Shown piece by piece: positions 49,006-56,924 of a stretch of DNA of 64,000 nt. A program made the position numbers and the translations under genes. The notes under the pieces are model-generated. The model searched no databases. It had not been told where the DNA came from and worked only from the letters and a program-made list of their open reading frames with translations. Positions within the stretch are counted from its first letter, which is position 1, and each line of letters starts with the position of its first letter. This DNA is from Bradyrhizobium barranii subsp. barranii (GTDB taxonomy: Bacteria > Pseudomonadota > Alphaproteobacteria > Rhizobiales > Xanthobacteraceae): the NCBI RefSeq assembly GCF_017565645.3, contig NZ_CP086136.1, positions 4,323,501-4,387,500 on the forward strand, in the 5' to 3' direction.

Positions 49006-49485
49006 TTGAACGTTATCTCCTATCCCCTGCATCTCTGCCGCAAGTTCGATCGCCGCTGGAGCGCGAAAGCGGTTCAGGACGAGACACAGCAATCCCCGTC
49101 ACAACGGCCCAACGGCTGTACCGCCTGCGGGCGAATAGTGGCGGCTCCCTTGCATGCGACCTACTTGCCCACCGGGAACTTCGTCAATCAGTGGCGGTGC
49201 CCTGTGTGCAAGAACTCCTGGCAGACCTCTGCCGATGCCACGAGCAGCACTGATATCCAATTGAGCCAGTCCGAGCATCTTCGGCAGAATGCCGGGCACT
49301 GCCTGACGCTGGAAGACACCGCTGCCAACGACGCGGCGCGCAAGCAGTTCAGGAGCATGGGCGATGCCTGGCTCGCTCTCGCGGAGACGCAGGAGTGGCT
49401 CGATGGCGCGACGCCGCCGGTCTCGCGACCGCAGCCGCAAAGCGCTGATTTGATTCCGATGCCAACGCAGGGGCGTTCGTCATGA
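49006..49485 (+). CDS. Zinc-ribbon protein of unknown function
   Basis: About 159 residues from TTG 49006, selected for the GGAGG six bases upstream. Residues about 36-75 hold a zinc ribbon (NGCTACGRI ... QWRCPVCKNSWQT). The C-terminal half ends with the helix QFRSMGDAWLALAETQEWLDG, a segment I recognise from many small Bradyrhizobium proteins but cannot assign a role. Overlaps the next gene by four bases (ATGA), so they form an operon. Confidence 0.65.
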   Translation: MNVISYPLHLCRKFDRRWSAKAVQDETQQSPSQRPNGCTACGRIVAAPLHATYLPTGNFVNQWRCPVCKNSWQTSADATSSTDIQLSQSEHLRQNAGHCLTLEDTAANDAARKQFRSMGDAWLALAETQEWLDGATPPVSRPQPQSADLIPMPTQGRSS

Positions 49486-49685
49486 ATGAGAAGCGCAACC
49501 GCGTGCGTCAGGCGGATTCACTTGCCGAGCGTCTCGCAGCTGATGCACTGAGGCTGCGTGAAGAGGCCTCGCACCTTGAACCCGGCCCAGAGCGGGATGC
49601 GCTGCTGAGCAAGGCACACCGGAACAAGATGGCTGCCGATATCAACTCCTGTCTGACCGCTCCGGGACGCCGCTTGCCTGGATAG
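49482..49685 (+). CDS. Small charged helical protein, unknown function
   Basis: 67 residues, beginning in an ATGA overlap with the zinc-ribbon gene. It is rich in Arg, Glu and Ala and predicted as two amphipathic helices (LAERLAADALRLREEASHLE, ERDALLSKAHRNKMAADIN). No domain recognised. Coupled translation with the zinc-ribbon protein suggests they act together. Confidence 0.65.
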   Translation: MNEKRNRVRQADSLAERLAADALRLREEASHLEPGPERDALLSKAHRNKMAADINSCLTAPGRRLPG

Positions 49686-49843
49686 CCAGCGCAGATCTCG
49701 AGCCCGAGCTTTCACCGTTTGCCGATAGTAACGAACCACCAAGGGTCCGATTGAGACCCATGGACGATTTGGCGTGGGCAGCACTGCCGGGTCTGACGCA
49801 GGCAAACGGTCGACCTTTCCCCGGAATGCAAGGACCAGATGAC

Positions 49844-49996
49844 ATGGATCGAGACAAGAGCGGCCGCATCGTTGAGACTGCGCTCGAAGCGCGCCAAGGC
49901 GAGCTCGGTCCCAGCGTGTTGATGCTGCTGGGTGTGAGTGTGGAACTTGCAGTCATCCTCATGGTGATGACGTGGATGATATTCTTCAGAACCTGA
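49844..49996 (+). CDS. Small single-span membrane protein, unknown function
   Basis: 50 residues from ATG 49844, with AAGGA upstream (an open extension of 31 codons exists). A polar head (MDRDKSGRIVETALEARQG) is followed by one hydrophobic span (VLMLLGVSVELAVILMVMTW). Small proteins of this layout are common near stress genes in this group. Function unknown. Confidence 0.55.
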   Translation: MDRDKSGRIVETALEARQGELGPSVLMLLGVSVELAVILMVMTWMIFFRT

Positions 49997-50081
49997 GCGT
50001 GAAGGAGATGTCAAAGCGCGAGACGTAGGAACTAAAGCTCTGATGGGGGCTTGGATCACTCCTTAGACACTGGAGACCATC

Positions 50082-50417
50082 ATGAAGCGCCCATCGTTTA
50101 TCGTTTGCATTTCTTTATTCGCGGCGGCCACCGCCTTCGCAGCTGCTCCGGCCTCGGCACAAAATCCACCGGCGCAGTCCGGACCGAACAACAGCGCGGT
50201 CAACAGCGCGGGGCAAAACAACTCCGACGCTCCTGTCGCAGGTCGCAACAGTTTCACCGAAGGACAAGCCAAGTCGAAGATCGAGGATGCCGGCTACGCC
50301 AACGTCACCGAACTGAAGAAGGACGACAACGGTGTTTGGCGCGGCCATGCCAGCAAGGGTGGATCTGCCACCGCGGTCAGCGTCGACTTTCAAGGCAACG
50401 TCAATTCGGCCAAGTAA
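50082..50417 (+). CDS. Secreted PepSY-like small protein
   Basis: 111 residues. Signal peptide ends APASA; then an Asn/Ser/Gln-rich linker (NPPAQSGPNNSAVNSAGQNN) and a C-terminal module FTEGQAKSKIEDAGYANVTE ... GVWRGHASKGGSATAVSVDF that resembles a PepSY domain. Probably periplasmic. It precedes the GSP17M-like gene by 28 bases, so the two are likely cotranscribed. A GGAAC at 50028 has CTT rather than GTT at the proper spacing, a weak stress promoter candidate. Confidence 0.75.
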   Translation: MKRPSFIVCISLFAAATAFAAAPASAQNPPAQSGPNNSAVNSAGQNNSDAPVAGRNSFTEGQAKSKIEDAGYANVTELKKDDNGVWRGHASKGGSATAVSVDFQGNVNSAK

Positions 50418-50445
50418 GCCATTAAGCAAATAAGAAGGACACACA

Positions 50446-51066
50446 ATGACCATTACAATTTCTCGTCTTTACGACAACTACAGCACTGGGCAGCAGGCGG
50501 TTCAGCGTCTCGAAGCTGCCGGCGTGCCGCATTCGGACATCAGCATCGTCGCCAATAATTCGGACAGCTGGTTCAACACCGACAAGAAGGTGGACCGTGA
50601 CCGCGATGGCGTCGACGATCGCGCCGAAGGTGCCGGCAAGGGCGCCGGCATCGGTGCGGGCGTGGGTGGCACTGCCGGCCTTCTCGCCGGTCTCGGCCTC
50701 CTCGCAATCCCCGGCCTCGGACCCGTCGTTGCGGCCGGTTGGCTCGCCGCGACCGCGGTCGGCGCGGCCGCCGGAGCCGCAACCGGCGGTGTCGTCGGAG
50801 CGATGACTGAGGCCGGCATTTCGCGGGAAGATGCGGACTCCTATGCCGAGGGCGTGCGTCGGGGAGGCACGCTGGTGTCGGCGCGGGTCGCAGATGCCGA
50901 TCGATCCCGCCTTGACGCAGTCCTGAACGAGTCGTCGGTCAATTTGCGTGACCGCAGCGCCGCCTGGCAGAAGACCGGATGGAAGTCGTTCGATCCCGCC
51001 AGCAAGCCCTACGGTGCGGACGAAGTTCGCAAGGAGCGGCAGCTCTACGGTGGATCAGTGCGTTAA
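50446..51066 (+). CDS. General stress protein 17M-like (YflT domain) with glycine-rich membrane hairpin
   Basis: 206 residues. The N-terminal 70 residues match the GSP17M/YflT pattern: ISRLYDNYSTGQQAVQRLEA, AGVPHSDISIVANNSD. In the middle a Gly/Ala-rich stretch (about 65-120, GAGIGAGVGGTAGLLAGLGL then GAAAGAATGGVVGAM) forms one or two glycine-zipper membrane helices. The C-terminal part repeats the first half's fold (DADSYAEGVRRGGTLVSARV). Found near other stress genes. Followed by a strong terminator. Confidence 0.82.
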   Translation: MTITISRLYDNYSTGQQAVQRLEAAGVPHSDISIVANNSDSWFNTDKKVDRDRDGVDDRAEGAGKGAGIGAGVGGTAGLLAGLGLLAIPGLGPVVAAGWLAATAVGAAAGAATGGVVGAMTEAGISREDADSYAEGVRRGGTLVSARVADADRSRLDAVLNESSVNLRDRSAAWQKTGWKSFDPASKPYGADEVRKERQLYGGSVR

Positions 51067-51090
51067 GGATCAATGCGCCAATGAGATCGC

Positions 51091-51118
51091 GACGGCCCGC
51101 TTCGGCGGGCCGTCTTTT
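51091..51118 (+). terminator. Rho-independent terminator, between convergent genes
   Basis: GACGGCCCGC (51091-51100), loop TTCG, GCGGGCCGTC (51105-51114), then TTTT. It is 24 bases after the GSP17M-like gene and 8 bases before the stop of the convergent cupin gene, on whose strand no A/U tract is present. Confidence 0.9.
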
Positions 51119-51125
51119 CGTGCGG

Positions 51126-52265
51126 CTACGCGTACAGATATCCAACCGGCTTGCCCTCGGTGCGCAGGGGGCGGATGTCCTTCTGCGTGATGATCTGGCC
51201 GGCGAGGCCGTCGATCTCGTCGCGCTGGGTCGGCGTCCAGCTGCAAAGGTCGTTCATGCCCTTTAGAAGACCGAGGCGGAGCACTTGCGTGTTCTCGCCG
51301 AGGCCGACGAGGCTGATCGAGCTCTTGCCCGCCGTCACCACATCGCCAGCCGCAAGCTCGATCGCCTCACCGGCCTTGTTCTTGAATTCGGCCGTGCCGC
51401 GAATGACGCGGTAGATTGCGACCTCGCCTTTGGCGAAACAGCTGGCGTCTGCTGCCGTCGATGTGCTCTTCGGCAGGAGTGAATGGCCACGCGGGTCGGT
51501 TGCGATGATGTGGCCGGTGACGAGATGGCCGCTCGGCACTTCGATGCCGATGTCGCGCACGTACACCGGCATGGCCGATTTGATCGGACCGTCGACGAGC
51601 GGCTTGAACAGCGCGTCCAGCGCGAGTGGGTCCTGAAGCCAGAAGCCCGCGCCGGCCGGCCGGTTGTGCAGCGGGTGGCTCCAGGCCACGCGCGGTGTCT
51701 CGGCCTCGTTGATCTGGTCCGGACCGACGATGGTCGGGTTCGGAAAGGTCGTCGGATCGGTCACGAAGGCTTCGAGGAATTTGCCGGAGTAGCCCATCGA
51801 GATCGGGTCGGGCACCACGGTCTGCGGCGTCTTCAGGTTTTCTTCGGTCGACAGTCCCGACCAGGTGTAGAACAGCTGACGGTGGACGATCGCGCTTTGC
51901 AGCATCACCGCGCCGGGGCCGACATTGTAGAAGCGCCCGTCGTAGTCGAAGGTGAAGGCGCCCGAGGTGACCAGCACGAGCTGAAAGCCGCCCGGCGGAA
52001 GATGAAGATGGAAATCGGTGGGGCCGGTGTCCGGGCGGTAGATCGGGAGGTTCGTCGCGACTTCGTGCAGGAGGAAGGTTTCGTTGTTGGCGTGGAAGCC
52101 CTCGTTCGCGCGGTTGTAGAGGGCTTGCGGCCGGTACGTCGGTTCGAACTTGGCATTCCTGTCGCGATCGATCGCCACGAAATCCTGAGCGTTGAGGCGT
52201 AGGGGTGCGCCGTTCGGATGGGTGAGGCCGGTAAATTTGAGATCGCCGGCGGCATGCACGTTCAT
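51126..52265 (-). CDS. Cupin-fold protein, quercetinase/homogentisate-dioxygenase-like, unknown substrate
   Basis: 379 residues from ATG 52265, with GGAGAG upstream; the open 42 codons before it lack features. Two cupin modules seem present: the first around TDFHLHLPPGGFQLVLVTSG (two His as metal ligands) and YNVGPGAVMLQSAIVHRQ, the second around AIYRVIRGTAEFKNKAGEAI and LAAGDVVTAG. The bicupin layout suggests a metal-dependent oxygenase or isomerase. No neighbour defines a pathway. The 52266-52612 gap upstream shows no gene on either strand. Confidence 0.7.
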   Translation of the reverse strand: MNVHAAGDLKFTGLTHPNGAPLRLNAQDFVAIDRDRNAKFEPTYRPQALYNRANEGFHANNETFLLHEVATNLPIYRPDTGPTDFHLHLPPGGFQLVLVTSGAFTFDYDGRFYNVGPGAVMLQSAIVHRQLFYTWSGLSTEENLKTPQTVVPDPISMGYSGKFLEAFVTDPTTFPNPTIVGPDQINEAETPRVAWSHPLHNRPAGAGFWLQDPLALDALFKPLVDGPIKSAMPVYVRDIGIEVPSGHLVTGHIIATDPRGHSLLPKSTSTAADASCFAKGEVAIYRVIRGTAEFKNKAGEAIELAAGDVVTAGKSSISLVGLGENTQVLRLGLLKGMNDLCSWTPTQRDEIDGLAGQIITQKDIRPLRTEGKPVGYLYA

Positions 52266-52612
52266 GGCACTCTCCGATCTTTGCCGCTCACCCGGTCTCC
52301 GGGCGCACGCATCTTGCTGCGCCAATTCGTGGGAGCAGGGAATCAGGCCTGACGCTGCCTTGCGAATTCTGGGCCAGTCGAGATGCAGCACGATGCGGGG
52401 GCTCGGCGGCCCCGCACGGCGCGATGAAAAATCGAGATTGCACCTGAGGTTAGGCGGCGCGTTAGGCTGGCCTGCCTGGGCCTCATCGCCGAACCCTCAA
52501 CCCCGACGACGGGGCGCGGTTTGTCAAATTTGTCGGCAAGCCCCGGCGCGGGCGTGCAGCCGCGCAGGTTGCGTCGATCAGCAAAGGCCGGCGGCAGGGC
52601 ATGTGAAACCGC

Positions 52613-52834
52613 TCATTCGATCGGCTGACGTGTGATCCGCTCGGGCTTGCCGATCGGGCTGTCCGCCCACTTCGCCATGTCCATCGTTCGCGCGTCGATG
52701 CCTTCGCACCAGAGGCAGCTGAGCTCCGCGCGGCCCTTGGCCGAAAGCAGCGGTACAAGTCCGTGGCCGCAGCCAGCGCAAGGCGTGACGCGATTCACGC
52801 GTTCCTCCACGATCACCGAATTCAGGAACGACAT
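52613..52834 (-). CDS. Small zinc-ribbon protein, unknown function
   Basis: 73 residues from ATG 52834. CAGCGHGL and LSCLWCEGID form two CxxC knuckles 20 residues apart, a zinc ribbon. The C-terminal part is polar (MDMAKWADSPIGKPERITRQ). It follows the YbdK-type ligase gene by 26 bases on the same strand and may be the last gene of that operon. The upstream reading frame inside the ligase gene is a shadow. Confidence 0.65.
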   Translation of the reverse strand: MSFLNSVIVEERVNRVTPCAGCGHGLVPLLSAKGRAELSCLWCEGIDARTMDMAKWADSPIGKPERITRQPIE

Positions 52835-52860
52835 TGTCGTTCGCCAAGCTTGCGCGGGCG

Positions 52861-54087
52861 CTATGACGGCGCACGAACGCTTCCGATCGGAGCGCTCGCG
52901 CCCGAGATCGTCGAGGCTGCGATCCAGCGCGAGACCGCCCCGATGTCCTCCGCATTCTCGCGATAGGCGCGAAGCTGGAATTCCGCCGAGCTGCCGCGCT
53001 CCACGATGGTCCGGCAGTGCTCGACCTCGGCGGCGCAGTTCAGCGCGGCTGCGTCCCCGGCGACGTCGTCGATGATCCGGGCCAGCAGCTCCGAGATGGT
53101 GACCGGCCCGTCTTTCGAGGCAAAGATGCAATCGGTGCCGTAGCGCTGGGCCCGCCATTTGTTCTCGACCGAAATCGCGCGCTCGACCGCCGTGACCTCC
53201 TTCGACCGATGCGGCCGCAGATAAAGATGGCGCGTCAGGCAGCGATAGAGCGAGGCGATGGCAACGGCGTCGTCGATGAAGGTGCAGGTGTCGGGCGCGC
53301 GAAGCTCGAGGGTCGGATGCCTCATGGACGGCCGCATCGCCCACCAGATATGGCTCTCGTCGGGAATCACGCCGGAGCGTTGCAGCGCGCCGACATATTC
53401 GTCGTAGTCGTGCCTGGTTTCGAACAGTTCGGGCAAGCCGGTGCGCGGCAGCTCGGAATAGGCGGCAAGCCGGTAGCCCTTTAGCCCGGTCTTGTGGGAA
53501 TTCCAGAACGGGGAGGAGGCCGACAGCGCGATGAACAGCGGCAGATGCGGCAGCATCGCCCGCATCACCGCCATCCGCTTCTCGGGATCTGGCAACTGGA
53601 CGTGCACATGCATGCCGCACATCATGTTGCGGTGGCCGATGCTGCGCAGATCCTCGATCATCTCCTCGTAGCGCGGCTTCGGACTCGGCTGCGACATGCG
53701 CCAGACCGCGGTCGGATGCGTGCCGCAGGCCATGATGACGAAGCCGTATTGCGCGGCGACGTTGGCGACCTCGCGACGGAGGAACCGCAGCTCTTCCCGG
53801 GCGTCATTGACATCGACGTGAACGTTGGTGGCGACCTCGAGCTGGGATTGCAGCATCTCCCGCATCGCCTGGCCGCCGGTGGACCAGTTCACCGACTCGA
53901 ACAGGGCGTTGGGCGTTTCGATCGCGACCTCGAAGCTGCGGCGATCGGCGAGGAAGTATTCCTCCTCGATGCCGAAGGAATATTCAGCCGCCTTGCCGTG
54001 TCCGCCGGCAGAGCGGATGACGAGGTGCTGCTTGTCGTCGGAGGAATCGAGGCGCAGCAGTTTCAAAACGTCCGAAGCAAATGTCAT
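52861..54087 (-). CDS. YbdK-type carboxylate-amine ligase (glutamate-cysteine ligase 2 family)
   Basis: 408 residues. GCS2-family motifs are YSFGIEEEYFLADRRSFEVA, EVATNVHVDVNDAREELRFL, MACGTHPTAVWR, MCGMHVHVQLPDPEKRMAVM and TLELRAPDTCTFIDD, giving the ATP-grasp-like Mg sites. Relatives include E. coli YbdK (weak gamma-Glu-Cys synthesis) and EgtA of ergothioneine synthesis. It lies 20 bases after an EgtC-like amidotransferase gene on the same strand, an EgtA/EgtC-type pairing. True substrate unknown. Confidence 0.88.
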   Translation of the reverse strand: MTFASDVLKLLRLDSSDDKQHLVIRSAGGHGKAAEYSFGIEEEYFLADRRSFEVAIETPNALFESVNWSTGGQAMREMLQSQLEVATNVHVDVNDAREELRFLRREVANVAAQYGFVIMACGTHPTAVWRMSQPSPKPRYEEMIEDLRSIGHRNMMCGMHVHVQLPDPEKRMAVMRAMLPHLPLFIALSASSPFWNSHKTGLKGYRLAAYSELPRTGLPELFETRHDYDEYVGALQRSGVIPDESHIWWAMRPSMRHPTLELRAPDTCTFIDDAVAIASLYRCLTRHLYLRPHRSKEVTAVERAISVENKWRAQRYGTDCIFASKDGPVTISELLARIIDDVAGDAAALNCAAEVEHCRTIVERGSSAEFQLRAYRENAEDIGAVSRWIAASTISGASAPIGSVRAPS

Positions 54088-54107
54088 AGGGCCACCCGGC
54101 AGTGGTA

Positions 54108-54938
54108 TTACCTGCGGGCAATAATCCGCCTGACCCGGGCCGGTTCCGCGTCGGCCTCACTGGAAATTGCAAGGTCGAACGGAACAATTTTCAGGGTTTC
54201 GGATGCGCGCGCGACCAGCGCGTGATTCGGCGGCACTTCCGTCCAGTCCGTTTCCTTGTCGAACGGCTCGGACACGACGACGACCTGGCCGCCGCCGGCC
54301 TCGCGATAATAGAGCGTGTTGGCGGCATCGTTGACCGCGACGCGAAACGCATAGAGATCCCGGCCGTTTGCGATCGCGCTGGTGAAACGCAGGCGCTCAC
54401 GAAGCACGCCCTCGTTGACCAGGCTGACGAGCGATTGCAGCACGGTTTGCGTTGCGCCAAGGGGATCGCCGTCGAGTCCCGCGCCCATCATGGCGAGGAA
54501 CACGGCTTCCGAATCGGTCGTGCCCAGCCGCGAGGGGTAGTAGGCATCGGGGATCAGCGCCTCGATCTTGCGCCGCAGGCGATTCCAGCTGCCGACGAAG
54601 CCGTTGTGCATGAACATCCACTGGCCGCAGGAGAACGGATGACAATTCTGCCGCGTCACCGCCGTGCCGGTGGCGGCGCGCACATGGGCGAAGAACAGAT
54701 GCGAGCGCAGATGGCGGCAGAGGTAGCGCAGGTTTTCGTCCGACCAGGCCGGACGTGTCTCGCGGTAAAGGCCGGGCTCCGGATGCTCGCCATACCAGCC
54801 GAGACCAAAGCCGTCGCCGTTCGAGCCCGCGGTGGATTGCAGCGAGCGGATGCTCTGCGCGATCAGCGAATGCTCGGGCTCGGTGACGTAAGGCTCGAAC
54901 GAGGTGGTCTCGCCCCGGTATGCGATCCAGCGGCACAT
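54108..54938 (-). CDS. Class II glutamine amidotransferase domain protein (YafJ/EgtC-like)
   Basis: 276 residues; AGGAAGG lies upstream of the ATG. The nucleophile is Cys2 (MCRWIAYRGE), exposed after Met removal. Further Ntn motifs are NGDGFGLGWYG, LFFAHVRAATGTAV, HPFSCGQWMFMHNGFVG and TTDSEAVFLAM. EgtC, the nearest named relative, removes gamma-Glu from a sulfoxide intermediate in ergothioneine synthesis. With the YbdK-type ligase it could make and break a gamma-glutamyl amide; there is no egtB or egtD here, so ergothioneine itself is not supported. Confidence 0.88.
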   Translation of the reverse strand: MCRWIAYRGETTSFEPYVTEPEHSLIAQSIRSLQSTAGSNGDGFGLGWYGEHPEPGLYRETRPAWSDENLRYLCRHLRSHLFFAHVRAATGTAVTRQNCHPFSCGQWMFMHNGFVGSWNRLRRKIEALIPDAYYPSRLGTTDSEAVFLAMMGAGLDGDPLGATQTVLQSLVSLVNEGVLRERLRFTSAIANGRDLYAFRVAVNDAANTLYYREAGGGQVVVVSEPFDKETDWTEVPPNHALVARASETLKIVPFDLAISSEADAEPARVRRIIARR

Positions 54939-55141
54939 GCGGCCTTCCTGTCAGGATGTGGCGTAAGGTTCACCAACAAGATCGCCTGTGTTGGGTTCCC
55001 CGGCGATGTGTTCTGCAAAGTCCGGATCATTTCTGCGGCGTGTTTTAGACGTTCATTTACCCTGCATTGCGGGAACCCGCGCGTTAATACATCTCTTAAC
55101 GCCGACACGGTTAGGTTGCGCGCAAATTTTGAGTGCGCATC

Positions 55142-55738
55142 ATGAGCCGATTTGTTCTTTTCACCTGCATGGCGTTCGTCTCCACGTTCGTGGGCGTCTC
55201 CTGGGCGATGCGCGGATTTCCGGTGTCGCACGTTTCGCTGGTCGGTGAATTGAGGCCCACGCTCAGTTCCTCGTTCGGCGATGAGCATTCAAAGGCCAAG
55301 CAGCGGAAGGATTGGGAAGCGGAGCACACCCTGCAAAGCGACAAGGACCCGAAGCAAGACGCACTGCGGATGGACGCATTGCAGGCAAGCACCGCTTACG
55401 CGATGTCGCCGTGCGACGACACCATGAAGGCGAACCTGAGGGCGGCTACGGAGGCCTATGCGCGGGGCTGGGTGAAGATCTACGACTGCCCAAATCCGAG
55501 AATGGGCATGTTCTGCAGTGAAGAGAAGCGCGATCGGGCGAACGCCGCGTATTCCACGCCGCTGGACGTTCGCGTCAAGGCGCAGCTGGCCGAGGCGTTC
55601 AAACAAAAGGGCATCGTCAAGGAAGACTTCCCGGAGGATATCCGCGACGTCGTTCTCTGGTTCACCGGGCCTGGTATGTTGTTTGATCCGTCTCCGGTAT
55701 GCCTGCCACGGCAGCAGGCGTCGGCGAGCTTCAAATGA
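55142..55738 (+). CDS. Membrane-anchored protein of unknown function, first of a pair
   Basis: 198 residues from ATG 55142 (a GTG nine bases earlier is possible). One N-terminal helix at about 4-23 anchors it; the rest is periplasmic and helical, with cysteines in SPCDDTMK, IYDCPNP and GMFCSEEKRDR that may form disulfides. SEEKRDRANAAYSTPLD and FPEDIRDVVLWF are the most ordered-looking parts. No family recognised. Its stop overlaps the next start as ATGA, implying a two-gene unit. Confidence 0.7.
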   Translation: MSRFVLFTCMAFVSTFVGVSWAMRGFPVSHVSLVGELRPTLSSSFGDEHSKAKQRKDWEAEHTLQSDKDPKQDALRMDALQASTAYAMSPCDDTMKANLRAATEAYARGWVKIYDCPNPRMGMFCSEEKRDRANAAYSTPLDVRVKAQLAEAFKQKGIVKEDFPEDIRDVVLWFTGPGMLFDPSPVCLPRQQASASFK

Positions 55739-56220
55739 GCCGCGCCTGGTTCATCGTCTGGGCGCTTGTCATCTGGCAGGTCGCCGCCTGGGCATTCGCT
55801 CCGCAGAAGACAGCCCAGCAACCAGCAGCACCGGTCGATGGTCCGGGCTATGGCTCCAACGAAGAGATATTCGTGGACGGTCGCGCGGGCTTGCGCCGCG
55901 AGACCGCTCTGGCGTTCGAGCGCCCTTATGGATCGCGTTGCGCGGGAGAGGGGCGGAAGCAATTCGTCACCCATATCGACTACTACTATTATCGTCGTCA
56001 GAACGACATGGAACACTACCCCAAGATTTTCGGGAAAGCCGGGGCAGACTACATCGCCAAGCAATGGTCGACCGGAGACGACAAGCGCCTCGAACGCCTG
56101 ACGCAGGAAGCCTACGCGCAAGGCTATCTTGCCCTATCGGATTTCGGTGACGTCGGGCGCAAACTGGCGGAAGCCGTTGTCAGGGGCGAGCGCGTCACCG
56201 CGCATTCCTGCGCAAGCTGA
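55735..56220 (+). CDS. Membrane-anchored protein of unknown function, second of a pair
   Basis: 161 residues from the ATG overlapping the previous stop. An N-terminal helix (AWFIVWALVIWQVAAWAF) is followed by a Gln/Pro-rich linker and a helical domain with a tyrosine cluster (THIDYYYYRRQNDMEHYP), one Cys pair (SRCAGEG, HSCAS) and LTQEAYAQGYLALSDF. It shares the anchor-plus-helical, cysteine-bearing layout of the first gene but no clear sequence identity. Function unknown; likely acts with it in the periplasm. Confidence 0.7.
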   Translation: MSRAWFIVWALVIWQVAAWAFAPQKTAQQPAAPVDGPGYGSNEEIFVDGRAGLRRETALAFERPYGSRCAGEGRKQFVTHIDYYYYRRQNDMEHYPKIFGKAGADYIAKQWSTGDDKRLERLTQEAYAQGYLALSDFGDVGRKLAEAVVRGERVTAHSCAS

Positions 56221-56221
56221 C

Positions 56222-56850
56222 TCAGGTTGGCAGCGGGATCAGCGCTGCGACCTCGCGATCGCCGTGGTTCTCGCTTGCGGCGAGACCCTGCGCGACGCCG
56301 ACCCGATCGGCCTCAGGGCGGTTCTGGCTCATCTTGCGCTTACCTTCGAACCGCACCACGGGGATGCGCACGCCGACGATCCCTCGCAGCTGCGCGGCGA
56401 TGAAGTCAGCGGGCGCGTCACTGACCGCCCACGGCTTTGCGCGCGCGCCTTCGTGCTTTTTGGTCAGCCGCGTCACGGCCTCGAGCAGGCGCTCCGGCTC
56501 CTGGAAGAATTCCACCGGACCATAGGCGTGCACGGCGACGTAATTCCAGGTCGGCACCACCTTTTCCGTCTCTTGCTTGGTCGCATACCAGGACGGCGTC
56601 ACATAGGCGTCGGGGCCGTTGAAGATGGCGAGCGCATGCCGATCGGCGGCAGCTTCCATTGCGGGTTGGCCCTGGCGACATGGCCATAGAGCACGCCGTG
56701 CTCGCCTTCGCTCTCGTCGAGGAAGAGCGGCAGGGGCGTTGCGACCGGGCCCTCGGCGGTGGCCGTCACCAGGCTGGCGAGGCGGGCACCGCGGATGGTC
56801 GCGCGGATGTTCTCGATGTCGTCGTCCTTGAATGCCGGGGGGATGTACAT
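56222..56850 (-). pseudogene. PaiB-like FMN-binding protein, frameshifted
   Basis: From ATG 56850 (GGAGA upstream) the frame reads MYIPPAFKDDDIENIRATIR ... LYGHVARANPQWK, the PaiB family N-terminus. At about 56653-56655 one base (G) appears missing. The other frame then continues with AAADRHALAIFNGPDAYVTP, SWYATKQ, VPTWNYVAVHAYG and so on to the end at 56222. Restored, it would be about 209 residues, normal for PaiB, which binds FMN and is annotated as a negative regulator of sporulation and protease genes. Followed by no overlap; preceded by a MocR-type gene that is itself frameshifted. Confidence 0.82.
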
Positions 56851-56924
56851 GGCGTGTCTCCGTTCTTGATGCGGAGATAGCCGGAATCTGGCCTATATGA
56901 AACGGCCAGTTCTGTGTGATTTGA

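Noticed and set aside
50028..50052. EcfG-type promoter for the PepSY-like gene
   Set aside because: GGAAC is present but the -10 position reads CTT instead of GTT at 17 bases, so I leave it as weak.
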